Positions 46,371 to 60,530 of a stretch of DNA of 64,000 nt are shown in pieces. Where the stretch lies: contig CM060849.1 in NCBI GenBank assembly GCA_030737835.1, positions 13,349,716 to 13,413,715 on the forward strand. Reading direction: 5' to 3'. The notes under the pieces were generated by a model. That model saw only the letters and a program-made list of their open reading frames with translations. It ran no database searches and was not told where the DNA came from. Positions within the stretch are counted from its first letter, which is position 1. Each line of letters starts with the position of its first letter. A program made the translations under genes and the position numbers. The stretch is from Acorus gramineus. Taxonomy: Eukaryota; Streptophyta; Magnoliopsida; Acorales; Acoraceae.

Positions 46371-49300
46371 GTGATCGTCATTGGATATGATGCTTGGTTG
46401 GATAGGGTTAGAAAATGACTCCTGTTAATAAAACTCAAACCCATGACCCTTGAATATGCATTGATGGGATCCCATCAGTAAAAAAAAAAAAAATCTCAAT
46501 TGATTACAAAACTATCAATGGGATTCAGGTATCATTCATCCATAATGCACAATATCGGATTCCATAATGCACACATGGGATTCATGTTGATATGAAAAAA
46601 AAAAATTATTGTACAAGGGAAATACTGGTATATATACATGGAACAACATGCATTGATCAAAACCCATAATGTTATTCAAATGAGGACAAAAACAACACAT
46701 GTATATTTCATTAGTCATGTAATATGAGATTTGATAGAGAGGCTAGTGACAGTCTCTCTCTCTCTCTCTATATACATATATCTCTGTATTTTCCATTCTC
46801 TAAGTCAGAACCCTAGCTAAAAAAATAAATATGCCCCTTGGAACTGCAACTAGGTCATGTTATGTGTGACTACCACCAACCCCAGTTCATAATATTATCT
46901 TCCACAGTCTTCCCTGGTCCCCTGACACCTTCACACTAGTTTCCTGGTCTCCCCATCTTTCTCTGCTCCATGCTTTGTCCTTTCCCCTCTTATTTTATTT
47001 CATTTTTAAAATATATCTTCCCTTATCACTGCATATATGATGTAAGTTTATGATTTAGGAAACAAGGGGAACATGAAATCTGAGTTGACTGGTGACCCAT
47101 GCAACATGGAAAAGAAAAGATAGTCATGGGTCTTAGTTGGCCTTACTTCCATGGCGAAAACCTTTTTATATTATTATTTTGGATTTTTTAAAGTTAGGTC
47201 CCTCAAATGTTCTCTATTATGAATTGGTAAAAAGACCCAAATGCTTCTAATTTTTAATGAAAAATATCACATGCAGCCCCACTTTCAGTCCAAATGCAAT
47301 CAATGAAAAATTGTATGGATTTTTTTGTTATAGAATGTGAAAAAAATAAATAAATGAGTGTTGATGATTAATGAGGCATATGAGGCTGTAAATAGGTCGA
47401 TTGTAACAACTCATTTTCAATTGGTTGCATTTTTCTTTCTTTGTGAATATGTAGGGATTTTTTGTGAGTAAATTTTTTTCATAAAAAAAATTCTTGATTA
47501 AATCTTCTCCTATTTAGGAGGGTTATTATTTTTAAACACAAGACTCTGCTAACAAGAATGGATTCGGTTGAATCTATAGGATTAAAAAATAATAGATGAG
47601 ATTAGAGATGTACGGATAATTTGGCACTCAGTCTAGTTCACTCTCATTTTGTTAGAACACCCATGAAAATGTGTTTACAATCCACCATTCCTAATATTCT
47701 TGTGTTCATTTTTAAATATTCTAAGCAAAATTTCTTCTTCCACGAAATCTATGAAAATTGAATTCATGGGATCAGAATTATCAAAATGGCCTTAGTTCTC
47801 ATATTGAAGGAAAAAAATTGAAACTACCAAAAAGGCCCTTAGTTCTCATATTGAAGGAAAATAAAATTACCAAAATGGCCCTTAGTTCTCTTAGCCCTCA
47901 ATTTGAGAGATTGAAACTAGGGGGAAAAAAATCATGTTATTTTTGTATGTATTCAAGCATTATAGGGACACAAAGGCTTACGAATTATGAAGACCATTTT
48001 TCTTATGTCTTGCACCCATTTAAGAGAGTCTAACATTATTCTTATAATCTTGATCTAGTACATGAAATCTTTAATTAAATATGTACTCAATAGTTAATTA
48101 GTTGATATTTGATTTGAAAAAAATAAAAAGACAGCGCATTCAATTCGTTCTGGTGGACTTTGATTAACATAACATTATTTTAAGTTTCTTTAATACTAAT
48201 AGGTTGTGCTATTTTTTTCTTTTTCATTGTATCTTCTTCTGAAATAATTAAATGATTAAAGATTCTTCCATTTTATATCACCATGCCTTGAGAATACTGT
48301 ATTAATTTGTACATACATGCAAACGTCAACTCATGCACGTGCTCCCACCTGCACCCCCTCCCAATGACAAAGGTCTAATGGGGGTGCAATAATATACTAA
48401 CAAATGGAATACCCAAAAAAAAATAAAAAATAAAAGAAAAACTAACAATGATATATTGAGTTTCAAAGGGAGACAACCATCATCCCAGCTTATAAGGGAA
48501 TAGGTTTTGCTTTCAAATTCATTTATAAAATTTTTTAAAAATATTTAAAAATACATATCTCATTACAATAAATGCTAGTGACTAACATTATAAAAAAGAT
48601 TGTGTAACATCACCCATTTTAGAGTATACAAATTAAATCATTGAAGACATAAAATCGTGACACAAAATCCAAATGCAACATTTTCATGGTTGTAATTTTT
48701 ATTTTACAATTTCTCGATTTTCAATAAAATAAGATTTCGGATATGTTGTCATATTATTTTTGTTGTCTTTTATGACTTAAAAGGGTTCTTTAAGATTGTG
48801 TTAGATATTTATTTTAAGGGGATCGATACATTTAGAATCACAGTTTGGACAACTTTTGCAAAGTTAAAAACTGTTAAAAGTGATTTAAAGGCCTCAATTT
48901 TGAATGAATAATAATTGAAATGTGTGAATCAATTATTTAATTATAATTTCATTTTCAAACAGTTTTTCAAAACAAAAATATGCTTTATAAAAAATTCAAT
49001 TTTCAAAATTAAGAATGTGAGTTATGAGAAAAAACCATTTTCATTAGTAACCTTAGTCATCAGTATTATCATCAATTATGTCACAGTCACAGTACACTAT
49101 CACAAGATTTTTGAGGCATGCATATTGAAGATTTGTGAGTGGTCCTATGTTCCATGATTTCTTCCTTGCTGCTTGTCTTCTTCTCCCTTTGGATCTCCAC
49201 CTTTTCTCTCTTCACAGCTAAAACTGTCCTTTAGCATATCTCATCATGAGTCATCAAAAGCAAGATCCTCTGATGCATGGACTCAGGATTCATGAATGGT

Positions 49301-50312
49301 TAATAAATATATTTTTTTTTAACCAACCTACATGAGAGATGGATCAGAGACACTCATAGAAGAAACTTCTGGAAATAGTATAATAAACTTTTTTGACCTA
49401 CCCACATGAGGGAGATGATTATTTTATTGTAATAATAAAATAAAATAAGTGTCAAAAAACATGTGCTCTTGGAGGAAGTCCCTCAACAGTTGCCTTGAAA
49501 TGTCTCATTACATGCAAAGAGAGGACCATATATCAGATCTAGTGGTCATTGGACATCCATCCAATCAAAATTGGTAGAGCTCACACTGAAGAAAAAAAAA
49601 AATCCCACATTTTTTCTATTTAGTTGGAAGACCCACAATCACAAGGGGCGAGTACACACAACAGCCCACAATATCCATGCGAAATTGTTTTGGCACACAA
49701 TATCCGTTCTATATAATTTGATAGTTATTCAATCATATATATATTTTGTTATTTTTATATTTTTTAAAATAAATTCATACAATTAGTTGAAATATATTCT
49801 TCATTTATAATAATGCGCATTTCATGGTTGAAGTATACTATTCAAAATAAAATTACAATGGTTGCGGGCTGTATATAGATTATATCTTAACATTTCCTTT
49901 ACTATATATTCATTATTAGGTATGTGTGTATAGTGTTTAATATCTATACAATTTTTGTGTATATTTATTTTTTAGTGTATTTATATACGAAAGAGGTGAA
50001 ATTCTTATGTTGATAGATTTGGATGGGATTAAAAAAAAAATCCAAAGAGAGATATGAAGAATGTTGATGAAGATCTAAACATAGTCATGAATTCAATTTG
50101 TATTGACCCTTATACATGTGATGTCTGTTACATATACTCCACCTTTATTGACTTGGTCAACTATGACTGTTAAGTTTTAACTAAGACAATAGTTGTATGA
50201 CAATTGTACTATTACAACTGTCAAATGAGATTCGTCCTCAAACGAGGCTTATTCTCAGTCAGTGTATCATAGAATGAGGTTTGTCCTTGAATAGTCTGCC
50301 TTTGGACATTTA
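46371..50312. other. AT-rich intergenic DNA
   Basis: Contains a CT microsatellite (46752-46769), a short tandem repeat at 47776-47900 and no gene. Short ORFs here look like chance. Confidence 0.4.
47776..47900. repeat. Three-unit tandem repeat, about 45 bp
   Basis: The phrase CCAAAA(T/A)GGCCCTTAGTTCTC with ATATTGAAGGAAAA occurs three times near 47776, 47825 and 47868. The last unit is truncated. Confidence 0.75.
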
Positions 50313-50655
50313 GGCCCCGTTTGGTTGCGCGTTTGGACGCGTTTTTGCTTTTTGAAAAGCTGAAAAACTAAAATCGTGCAGTCAAACGGGACAGCTTTTT
50401 GCAGAATCGGAAGCTGGATTCCTTTTAATTTTTCTCTCGAAATCTGTGTTTTAAAAAGCTCAGAAACAATGCTTTTTGGTCGGAATCGATTTTTTGAATT
50501 GAAAAACAACTTTCTCTGTCAAACATTAAACTCCTTTCAAATATTGATTCCTGAATTAAAAAAAAAACATCCTAAAAAAGTCAAGGTCTAAAATTATCTT
50601 AAAAAATAGCTTTATTCCAAAAACTACTTTTCAATCTGTGTTTCCAAACGGACCC
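50313..50655. mobile_element. Tourist-like MITE, TTA duplication
   Basis: Ends GGCCCCGTTTGG and (complement) GGGTCCGTTTGG are inverted repeats. TTA flanks both sides (50310-50312, 50656-50658). The 343-bp body holds TTTTTGCTTTTTGAAAAGC. Related to the copies at 16838 and 31138 or a sister family. Confidence 0.8.
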
Positions 50656-51977
50656 TTAGACTCATTGTCTTTCAGTGCTAACATTTTCTTGATTTAGGAC
50701 ATATGTCGCTCATCTGGAAGAGATAAGATTTTTTCCTTCACAATATACATAATTTCTTGTACACATATGAATCATACAATTTATGTCAAGATACATTTTT
50801 GGGATGACTAGATGAGAAGCATGACTATCATTTTAAAATTAGAACTCTTAGAAACCCTTTTCCAGCTTCATTTAAAGTCTACATGTGATTTGAAAATTTT
50901 TAAAAAATAGTATACCTCTTCTAACGAGGTAAATGCTTTTATAAAAAATAAAGCATATATTCCAATGAATTGTATAAATGCATTTATAGAAAATGTGAAA
51001 AATATGTCATAATATATACCTCGTTAATGCAAGTATATACTTTAGTGATTTTATGGGACTAGAATTGAGGTGGAAAAAAAAATGTAACAGCACTCAGCCC
51101 TTTAGCAGTGTTAATGTTTTTTGGCTTACTATACAAAAAAAGCAGGGTAGTGTAATCAGAGGAATTAAACTCACTTTAATATTTGTAAATATAAGAAGTT
51201 GATCTTGTTATATATACATACTATTGTTTAAAGATAAAAAAATAATAGTAATAGACATATTTTTCAACATCATATTTGTCTCATATATTTTCTTGCGGCT
51301 GGTCTCACTCCCTGTTATGGCTGCTGCTCTCACGGCCCCATTCACGGAGGATGAGATCCATTATTATATTATTAAAATATTATTTTAATTTTATATCATG
51401 ATTATATTAATCATGAATAATAATGATAAAATAGGTGTAACTTTTCTAATATAGCTTCACATGATATGAAATTAATTTTATATGAAAGGTAACTAAAAAT
51501 AAAGATTTTATATGTTTATCTCGAATGCGAAATATGTCTCAAATATATTTCTGAAAATTAAACCGATTGCACTACTTTGATGACAATAAAAATCACAAAC
51601 TCAATTTAACATAAATGTTATCATGCAATCTAAATATATAAATATTAACATAATCCAGTATAATATGATTCGGTTTGTTACATCCTACCCCGCTTAAACT
51701 GGATTTGATCACAAAACATAACACAGAATTTATTTTTTTAAAAAAACAACTTGTATATAAATCATGTCGTCTGACATTGAGCCCTTACGGAGAAATATAC
51801 ATATCCATGTTTCTGAGCTGTTGGTATAGAATCAGATTATTTTGGGTCAAAAGGATTACCAAACACCACCAAAAAAAGAATAACAAAACAATGGTCGTCA
51901 CTGAGATATCCCCCCCTTTTTATATCCATGCAACTATGCAAGCATCTTATTCATTGGTTTTTATCTTTTCTATTTGA

Positions 51978-52017
<40 letters not shown>

Positions 52018-52883
52018 TTCTTCATATAAACAGCAGTTTAATGGGCAGTGTCAAGGCTATCTAGCTATCCTCATCAATGCAAATTACATGAGAAAATAAA
52101 TGCATCATTTTTTTTTTTAATCTTTGAAGACAAAAAATATGCAACATAAATTGAGATGCATTTGGTTTCAAAAAGTCCTTATAATTACCATTTTTTTAGT
52201 GACTATATGATACCTTGCTAATCTATTAAGAGATGGTTTGATGTCGAATTATATTATTATTTAATTTATTAAGATTAAATGCTTCCCAAAACTCGTTTGG
52301 AATTATCATGACAATTTTGAAGCCTGATAACCACTTCTTTTAATAATGACCATCTTCACCATATAATCAATCCCACTATGCCCCTGATGAACATCAGACC
52401 ACACCCAAAATGCCCTCATCAATTTCATTAAACTATCATGTGCTGCATTATTGAAATAATACTAGGTAATCCGTACATTTACCAAACATCCTTCATAACA
52501 GGTCCATGACACACACACACACACACACACACAAAAGGCACACAAAAAAGAAAATAATGTTTCATGCATGGACATGGAGTCATTAAAAATTTCCATTAAT
52601 TAAACCTTCTTGATCAACAACGATGATATATAAAAAAAAAACATACTGAAATACATTAATATGGAAACCCTTTTGAGGCTCAGAACACAAGGCATATTGT
52701 CATCCGAAGCATTTTAAAATAAGAAGTGAATTTAAGAAGACCATCTTTTCCTTGTGTGCCATTGTCATCCGAAGCAACCAAAACTCTAACAACCAAAAAA
52801 GGACATCCCCATCTATTTATTTGAAGCACGAGAGCTCTTCAACTCTCCCATTATTGAACTAGGTTATCTTGGAAGATCATCTC
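50656..52883. other. AT-rich DNA downstream of the extensin gene
   Basis: Microsatellites (CT) at 51981-52013 and (AC) at 52509-52533. The 3' part of the extensin transcript probably ends within the last few hundred bases. No other gene. Confidence 0.4.
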
Positions 52884-52971
52884 CTGGAAATAAAAGAATT
52901 TAAATATAAGTTGTGGAATAATGAGAAATGCATGTGTATGTTGTGGTGTTGATTTTTTAGCTGATACTTAC
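52884..52971 (-). other. Probable 3'UTR intron of the extensin gene
   Basis: On the minus strand a GTAAGTATCAG donor (52971) lies 24 bp after the stop. A TTTTATTTCCAG acceptor ends at 52884, giving an 88-bp AT-rich intron. 3'UTR introns are known in extensin genes, including a tobacco one. Confidence 0.7.
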
Positions 52972-52995
52972 ATAGTTTTCCTTGGAAGAGCAACC

Positions 52996-54057
52996 TTAGT
53001 AGTGATGAGGGGGAGGAGGTGAAGTGTACTTGTAGACTGGAGGAGGAGGTGGTGGTGACTTGTATTTGTATACTGGTGGGGGTGGGGGGGGGGACTTGTA
53101 ATGATAAGGTGCTGGAGGGGGTGATTTGTACTTGTACACAGGTGGAGGAGGTGGTGGTGATTTATAGTGGTAGGGAAGGGGAGGGGGTGATTTGTACTTG
53201 TACACTGGTGGAGGGGGAGGTGGTGATTTGTAGTGGTAAGGAGGGGGAGGGGGTGATTTGTACTTGTACACCGGTGTTGGTGGTGGTGGTGGTGACTTGT
53301 ATTTGTACACTGGTGGTGGTGGAGGGGGTGACTTGTAATGATAAGGTGGTGGAGGGGGTGATTTGTACTTGTACACTGGAGTAGGAGGTGGTGGTGACTT
53401 GTAGTGGTAGGGAGGTGGAGGGGGTGATTTGTACTTGTACACTGGTGGAGGTGGTGGTGGTGACTTGTAATGATAAGGTGGTGGAGGGGGTGATTTGTAC
53501 TTGTACACTGGAGGAGGTGGTGGTGGTGATTTATAGTGGTAGGGAGGTGGAGGGGGTGATTTGTACTTGTACACTGGAGGAGGTGGTGGTGGTGATTTGT
53601 AGTGGTAGGGAGGTGGTGGTGGTGACTTGTACTTGTACACTGGTGGAGGGGGAGGGGGTGACTTGTAATGGTAAGGAGGAGGAGGGGGTGATTTGTACTT
53701 GTACACTGGTGTAGGTGGTGGTGGTGATTTGTAGTGGTAGTGAGGGTGGTGGGGAGATGGTGGTGGTGGTGACTTGTAATGATAATGAGGGTGGTGTGGA
53801 GGTGGTGGTGGTGACTTGTAGTGGTAGTGAGGGTGATGAGGAGGTGGTGGTGGTGATTTGTAGTGGTAGTGGGGGTGGTGAGGAGGAGGAGGTGGTGATT
53901 TGTTGGTGTAGTGGTTGTGGTGAGGAGGAGGAAGGTGTTTCTTTGGGGGTGGTGGTGAAGAATACAAGTAGTTTGCTTTGGTTTCTAAAGGGAGGGTTAG
54001 GGAGAGGACTACAAGGAATAGGGTTGCAATGGAGAAGGCCCTCTTTGAGACCTCCAT
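52996..54057 (-). CDS. Extensin (hydroxyproline-rich cell-wall glycoprotein)
   Basis: This is a structural cell-wall protein, secreted, hydroxylated and arabinosylated on Ser-Pro4-5 blocks and cross-linked through tyrosines. The chosen start is MEVSKRAFS at 54057, 44 bp downstream of a TATA box. An upstream in-frame ATG at 54114 would lie above the TATA box. The product is 353 residues. A signal peptide of about 29 residues ends near ETKA before NYLYSS. A His-rich part then repeats SPPPPPHHPHYHYK four times. A long alternating array of SPPPPPPVYKYK and SPPPPPYHYK follows, and the chain ends SPPPPHHY. The VYK and YKYK motifs are the expected cross-link sites. There is no intron in the coding region and a probable one in the 3'UTR. 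Long antisense ORFs over the repeats are composition artefacts. Confidence 0.95.
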   Translation of the reverse strand: MEVSKRAFSIATLFLVVLSLTLPLETKANYLYSSPPPPKKHLPPPHHNHYTNKSPPPPPHHPHYHYKSPPPPPHHPHYHYKSPPPPPHHPHYHYKSPPPPSPHHPHYHYKSPPPPTPVYKYKSPPPPPYHYKSPPPPPPVYKYKSPPPPPYHYKSPPPPPPVYKYKSPPPPPYHYKSPPPPPPVYKYKSPPPPPYHYKSPPPPPPVYKYKSPPPPPYHYKSPPPPTPVYKYKSPPPPPYHYKSPPPPPPVYKYKSPPPPPTPVYKYKSPPPPPYHYKSPPPPPPVYKYKSPPPLPYHYKSPPPPPPVYKYKSPPPAPYHYKSPPPPPPVYKYKSPPPPPPVYKYTSPPPPHHY

Positions 54058-54100
54058 CTTTGGTTCTGTGGGGTGAAGAAACACAGTGGTCTCCCCACCT

Positions 54101-54110
54101 CTATATATAG
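54101..54110 (-). promoter_or_regulatory. TATA box of the extensin gene
   Basis: CTATATATAG lies 44 bp upstream of the ATG at 54057, implying a short 5' leader of roughly 15-20 bases. Confidence 0.75.
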
Positions 54111-54344
54111 TCATTTTGGGTGACCTTTGGTTTCAACTTTGGTTGGAAACCCTAACATGGGTGAGGAAAACAAACTATTTAGTGTATCAATGTGAAGTTT
54201 GGTTTGTGTGTGCCCACCATGTTTGATTGGTTTGACTTGTGTGGGTTTTAGGGTTTTTTTGGTTCATGTGAGGCCCCCCATCACATGGAAGGTGCCACTG
54301 GTGTTGCAACCTAGGCATAGATTAAAATATGAGTTTCTTAGTTA

Positions 54345-54870
54345 TTGGTTAATTCTCCAAACCACCCCCCCCAAGTGAGAAATAAGTCCAGAATAAGAAA
54401 GAATACAGAAAATAATAAGAAAAAAATTGTTTGTTTTAACAGAATAAACCCTGATAGTTATGTCTTGATAAGCTAGGATAAAGCTTGATAACTATTCTAA
54501 GGAAATGTTGGAATTGCTTATCAGGCCTTATCTATACCAATGGATAAAAATATCCTTCTATGTCATTTTAAAAAATTAATCTCACCTAACAGTGTCACAC
54601 ATATTTCAAAAACTGTCACATCTATCACATCAATCATACATTTCTCACATTATTCCCAAGGGTGTAGTTGTTATTTAAAAAGTCATAAACTCTTATTCAT
54701 CCCTTATCAACCATTTATCATCACTTTATCCAAGATGAACCAAACAAAAAAAAAATCATTTTTATGTTATCCAATGAGAATAACAGAAAATACAACCAAA
54801 CAAAAAATTGTTTGTTCAGTTTGAATTGTTATCTATCCTAGTATAGCTATCAAGAGCGAATAACTCAATG
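54345..54870. mobile_element. Possible MITE of the TTATCC family, inverted and degenerate
   Basis: Reverse-complement blocks such as ATAACAGAAAATACAACCAAA, GTTATCTATCCTAGTATAGCTATC and repeated CTTATC/TTATCA words resemble the MITE at 24640. Boundaries unclear. Confidence 0.4.
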
Positions 54871-57800
54871 TCACACCCCACACGGGGCACATGTTTTATA
54901 TTTGGAAGTACAGCAACCCCACTCTTCATTATATTTTACATCCTCTAAGTCATATGAATCAACTTAAATTGAGCAAAAGCATTCAGAGAATGAAAAGGGA
55001 AATTTTCAAATACAATATCTTGTCTGTTTAATCCAAATTAGATCAAGAAAGATGAAATGAGAGATCCAATATTGAAGATTAGAGAAATAATTAAGTCGAT
55101 GGAATACAGTTAATCAATGGATCTAAATGAACCATGAATTCGATTAACAAAGAAAAGATGAAACTAGAAATCTAGACTCTCATACTATGATAGATTCATG
55201 AACTGAAATAATTAATCCCAAAATTTTCTTTTAAGATTTTTAGTCCAAATATAAAGTACAAATATAAGAGTAAATGCTAAACTTTCCATAAACAAAGAAA
55301 AAAAAATCTCGAAATGAGTCCCAAATTCAAAAGAAAAATGAGGGACTTCTTTCTATATACTAGTGATACGAGGGATCCAGAACCAAAAAATAATTGACGA
55401 AAAAAGAAAATGGTTGTTAATGTGTGACAAAATTATTCATGGAGGGATTAGGTTTTCATTTTCTATTCACTTGTATTATATTATTATTTGTCTTGGATAC
55501 CAATTGTCTTTGATTCTGGTGACTTGGCTCACTTTCTGGCCCTTTTTCGGTGCCAATGCAACTGATGTGAATTAGTTGGGCATTTTGTCTTGGTGTACGT
55601 ATAGATTATAATAAAGATATAGCATTTGATAAAAGAAAATGTTAGGGATGATCCTGTGAATAGTCCAACACAGAGAATCACCATATTTTTTAATTTTTTA
55701 AAAATTATAAACATGAGATATATATTTTGATAAAATATACATATCATTTTTTTAAAAATTGAATAAACTCATTTTTTAAATATAAAAAAAATTATCGAGA
55801 TATATATATCGTTGGATAGCTAACAAAGTATATGGGATTGCGTTTGGGTTTGTAAAAAGGATTTGTATAACTCCACTCTTTGACAAAAGAAACTATATAC
55901 CAAAAAAAACCATACCCAAATCTCTCTTTCAAAGATTTTATCCAAAAAAAAAAAATCTTTTTCATTGTTATATCACCTAATATGAACTAATAATCTTTAT
56001 CATATCTAATTATTAGCTCTCTTCATCTATTTTAAATGATATAATTAGTTTTTGTTATTGATTAATCAATTACCCTAAGTAAAAGTTTATTATTTTTTGC
56101 ACAATAGAAGGATCATGAATTATTATTACATGTTCTCTATTTTTTTTACAGTTCATCATCTGTTCTCATTTCTCGATTATCTAAAATTTTATAAAATGTA
56201 ATAAATTTATTAAAGAATAATTAATTTTTAAAAATTATACATATTGTAATTTATATTATGAACATCAGGTGTCATACTTATATTTGTGAGCAAGTTGGTG
56301 AAGTATGTTAAGAGTAATAATTAGATGAGGGAAGAGTAACTAAGTTCATTATATATATGTGACAAACTAATGAAAGAAGATTTTTTTTGGGTAAGATTTT
56401 AATACACTGACTTAAGGTATTTTGGATTTCAAAGAGATTTTTTAGGTACTCACCCTTTAGGAAACTAAAAAATATTTGGTTCTATTTTTCGGGAAGTTAG
56501 ATTTTTTTAACTCATTTTTTAAGCATCTTTCTATGTGACCTCACTAAAGGGTAAATAATTTTAAAAAAAAAAACATGTAAACCAAACTTTTTTCTTTTGC
56601 GAGTACTTGGATTGATTTAGAATAAAATTGGGGATGTTTTTATTGAACTCGGATTTTTAACTCCCGTATGAGAATAATAGATTTAATCATGATATAAATT
56701 TGAAGTGATATTCTAATATATGATATTAAAGATTATTAAAAATATTTATGTTATTAGAATACCATTTGAAGTGGCTTAAATAGTCCACTTGAAATATAAA
56801 CTTTTCATTACTAATAATAATATATGTAAGAGAATTCATTTTAGTTAAAAAAAAAAATTGATATTTAAAATAAAATTGAAATTATATGAAAGATCATCCT
56901 AATCAAAAGTGACAGATTAAACCGAAAAAAAGGAAAGATAAAAAGTGGTTTTTATGTTAAAAGCTGCATTTTCTACCCGCTGCACTATGGTGAAATTTTG
57001 ACTTATGTTTTTGGAGTTGATGTGCATTTTTTCACAATGTGTACTACAATAAATATTGTATATTTGGGAAGCCTAAAAAATTATTGATTCTATCTTTAAA
57101 AAGTTAGTATATATATGAAAAGGATGGAAGACATTTATGTTTCTACGAAATAGAAAAAAAGTCATCTGCATCCCTCGGATTATTGACAATCTATATGAGT
57201 TCTTGAAAACTCAAATAATAGTCCTATCAATCATGTCGTCACACTTAATTGTTGAAATGGTTGAAATATAGATTAAATATTATTTCATCACTACAAACTT
57301 AGATGCCTAAAAAGGCTCATTAGAGTTGTAAAAAGTAATTCAGTTTTTATTAAAATTTTTAAAGTTTGAAAGCTATCCTTGGGTGCTCTTCTAATTTAAC
57401 TTCTTTTTATGGTTTTGTTGGAACAATAATGGTTTTTAAACTAGTAATTAATCTCTCTCTTGTGAATGTGTCTTTTTCTTCTTTACATCACTCTTTAGAT
57501 TGTGATCTCAAGAAGGTCAAAATTAAAAGAAAAAAAAGGCCCATTTCTCTTCTTTTTAAGGTCCTTTGTTAAGCTTTACTAGGCTCATAAATGCAAAAAT
57601 AATGCAGAAAAAAAAGTTAAAGCTCTTACAATAATGCAACAATCCTTGAGCCAGTGTCATCCTGTCTGTGTATTGTAAATAGATGATGGTTGAAATTTGA
57701 AAGCCTCGAGCTACATTTGCCAACCCAGATATTGAGCCAAAAGCATAGTTATAAAGTATTCTAAATTTTTTTAAATGTTCATGTAAAGCTAGTTTAATAA

Positions 57801-59698
57801 GGGGATAAGATTTTAAAAATAAGTTGTCTTAATTTTAGAGGATAAAAAGTCCGTCAATTTTGTTTATATTTATATTTGTTAAAATTAGGATAAAAATTAG
57901 AGATAAATGTTATCTCAGCCTTTAGATGGAATAAAACACCCCCATTTTTATTTGAAAATCGAGACAACTGTCTGCAGTTTATTCCAATCATTTTTTATAC
58001 TAAATGGAGATAAGTTGACCTTCCACTCACTTATCCCCATAATTACTCCGTATTCCAACACTTATCATCTTGCCCAACCAGCCCATAAGAACCACACTCA
58101 AACAAATACGTGGTAGTCAAATTGTGTGTTTAGTACATTGAGAATATAGATGTCCATTTAGTTAAGATGGTTATAACATTCTTCATAATCATCATTGCCT
58201 TCACACACAACATAATATATATATATATTTTATATTAATGATTAAAAACTTCTAAAAAATAATTTAATTATCTTCATCTTTATATTGTACATATTTCATA
58301 TTATGCACAAATGCACATGTACCATATCAAATGGAATACATATCGAATTTAGATATTGTAATTAAAACTATAGTAATAATTGTCTCTAACATTTTATGAA
58401 AGGAAAATGTTAGACTCCCGTTTTTAGCCCATAATGTAGTTCGCACCCTTGTTAATGTGTTTCAGAAATAATATACGTTATCCAATGAGATATGCACTAT
58501 TGCAAAAAAAAATGAAATATATATATGCTGCAATAAATTTTATAGTCTCATTTTTACAATGTGTGAACAAATTTTTAATGAGATATATATTTCGTTACAG
58601 TGAGATATATGAAACTCTAAAATGGGTTGACTTGTAAGAGACTTTTCAAAGAGTTTTGTTATACTCATCTTTTTTACAATCTGAAATGTACTCCATATAA
58701 CTCATTAGCCCCCTCCACTCACTATATAATGAGATATATATCTCATTGGATTTTATTTTACATATTGTATAAAAGATATCATTTAATTCATTGAAATATA
58801 TATTTCACATTTTATAATAAAAAATACAAAATATATATTTACCTCATTGAAATATATAAGGTAAATGATTTTTGAAAAAAATGAAAACATAAGAAAATTG
58901 CATCTTGAACCGTAAAAAGTGGCACGAGTGTAACATGTTCCATTTTACAATGATTTAGACCATTAAAAGATGGGCCTCCAGCTGGAACCGTCCCAAAGGA
59001 TCGAGGCCCATACATGCCCATTGGTATCCTCAGGCCGGGAGAGGCCTCGAATATGGGCCTGAGGCCCAAATAGCCACCCCTATTTGGGAGGCATGAGGGG
59101 ATCTTCACTGGGAAAATGTTAGTCATTTTTATAGTCCAAAATATAGATCACATTTGTTTTATTTTTTAAAATAATAAATATTATCTGTTGAGGTATATGT
59201 TATTATGGAAAAATGTATATCGTTTTATTTTGAGTTGAATGAACATATTTATAGTAAATGCCAAAAAAATTTCAACGAGTTATATATATACTTCGTCTAA
59301 CGATGTATATGTTTTATTGGATTTCTAACGATGTATATGAGATTATATTTTGGATTGTAAAAAAGACTAAGTGTTACAATGCCACCCTTTTTATTTTTAA
59401 AAATATTCAGTCCGTTTTACAACCCCATCTGTAGTCCTATACTCTACGATACTGCAATGTATACTGTACTATCATAATGTATAGGTTTATCACAATGTAT
59501 GGAGTAAAAAAACATTCATTTACTAAAGAGCAAAAATATTCTATTGTATCTCAGAATATACTTTATTTTATATAATATTATATACTTCAATAGAATAATA
59601 TAATTTTTTAAAAAATGTGTGGATTGTAAATGGGGTTGCACTGGAGCCATACATATCATTTTCTCTTGAAAAATGATACACACATCCCTGCATGCAAG
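54871..59698. other. AT-rich intergenic DNA with dispersed repeats
   Basis: No gene. GAGATATATAT-type repeats occur at 58445-58620, 58725-58860 and 59160-59340. A half copy of the foldback inner end (GGGGTTGCACTGGAGCC, then CATATCATTTTCTCTTG) lies at 59632-59690. Confidence 0.45.
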
Positions 59699-60530
59699 CA
59701 GGGATGGCAATGGGGTGGATTTTATTGATAACCCGTCCCAAACCACCCCTATTGCCTATTGGGGAGGAATTGGATTTCATGTTTTTCAAACCTGTCCCGC
59801 TCCATATAATATATGGGTTGGGTTTGAGTTTTATATTTAAACCCAAATCAACCCGAGAAATCCAACATATATTCGATCATTATGATTTATGAATTATAAA
59901 TGAAAATTAATTCCAGATTTAGTTGAAAATTAAAACTCAACTATCATTATTCTTTTTTCTCTACATCTATTCATTCACATTCATCTTACGGAGAAAATTC
60001 AAAATAGACACCTTCATAAAATCAATCGTCTGTCATCATAAAAATAAAAGATATTTGATATTTTACAATATTTTATCTTTTCCTTTTCTTTTCAACATAT
60101 AAGTCAAAAAAATATTTATTTGGTCTTCTTATATGTAATTTTGAACTATTTATATTATGTATTAAAAAATGTTTTAATTAACTTTCAAATATTATATGTA
60201 ATGGATGTCACGAATTATTTATGTTATATCTATTTTGATATTTTAGTATTCCAAATTGAAGTTTTTATGAATATAATCCGCATTCATGTCATAAATAATT
60301 AATTATTTTGTTATATATTTTTTTATTATATTAAATATAGTGATCAAGCAATCTAATTCACTTTAAACGGGGTGGGGTGGGGCGGATATGAATTTTAAAA
60401 TGTAAAACTCAAAATGTAATGAAGTGGATATTGATTTCAAATTATAAAATCCGAGGTGGAGTGAGGCAAGTATGGAGTTTAACATTGGAGAGACGGGTTG
60501 AGTTTGGGTTATGGTAAACCCTATTTCAAC

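Noticed and set aside
53019-54110. Three long plus-strand ORFs rich in Val, Cys and Thr over the extensin gene
   Set aside because: They are the antisense reading of the proline-rich repeats; repetitive codons keep other frames open.
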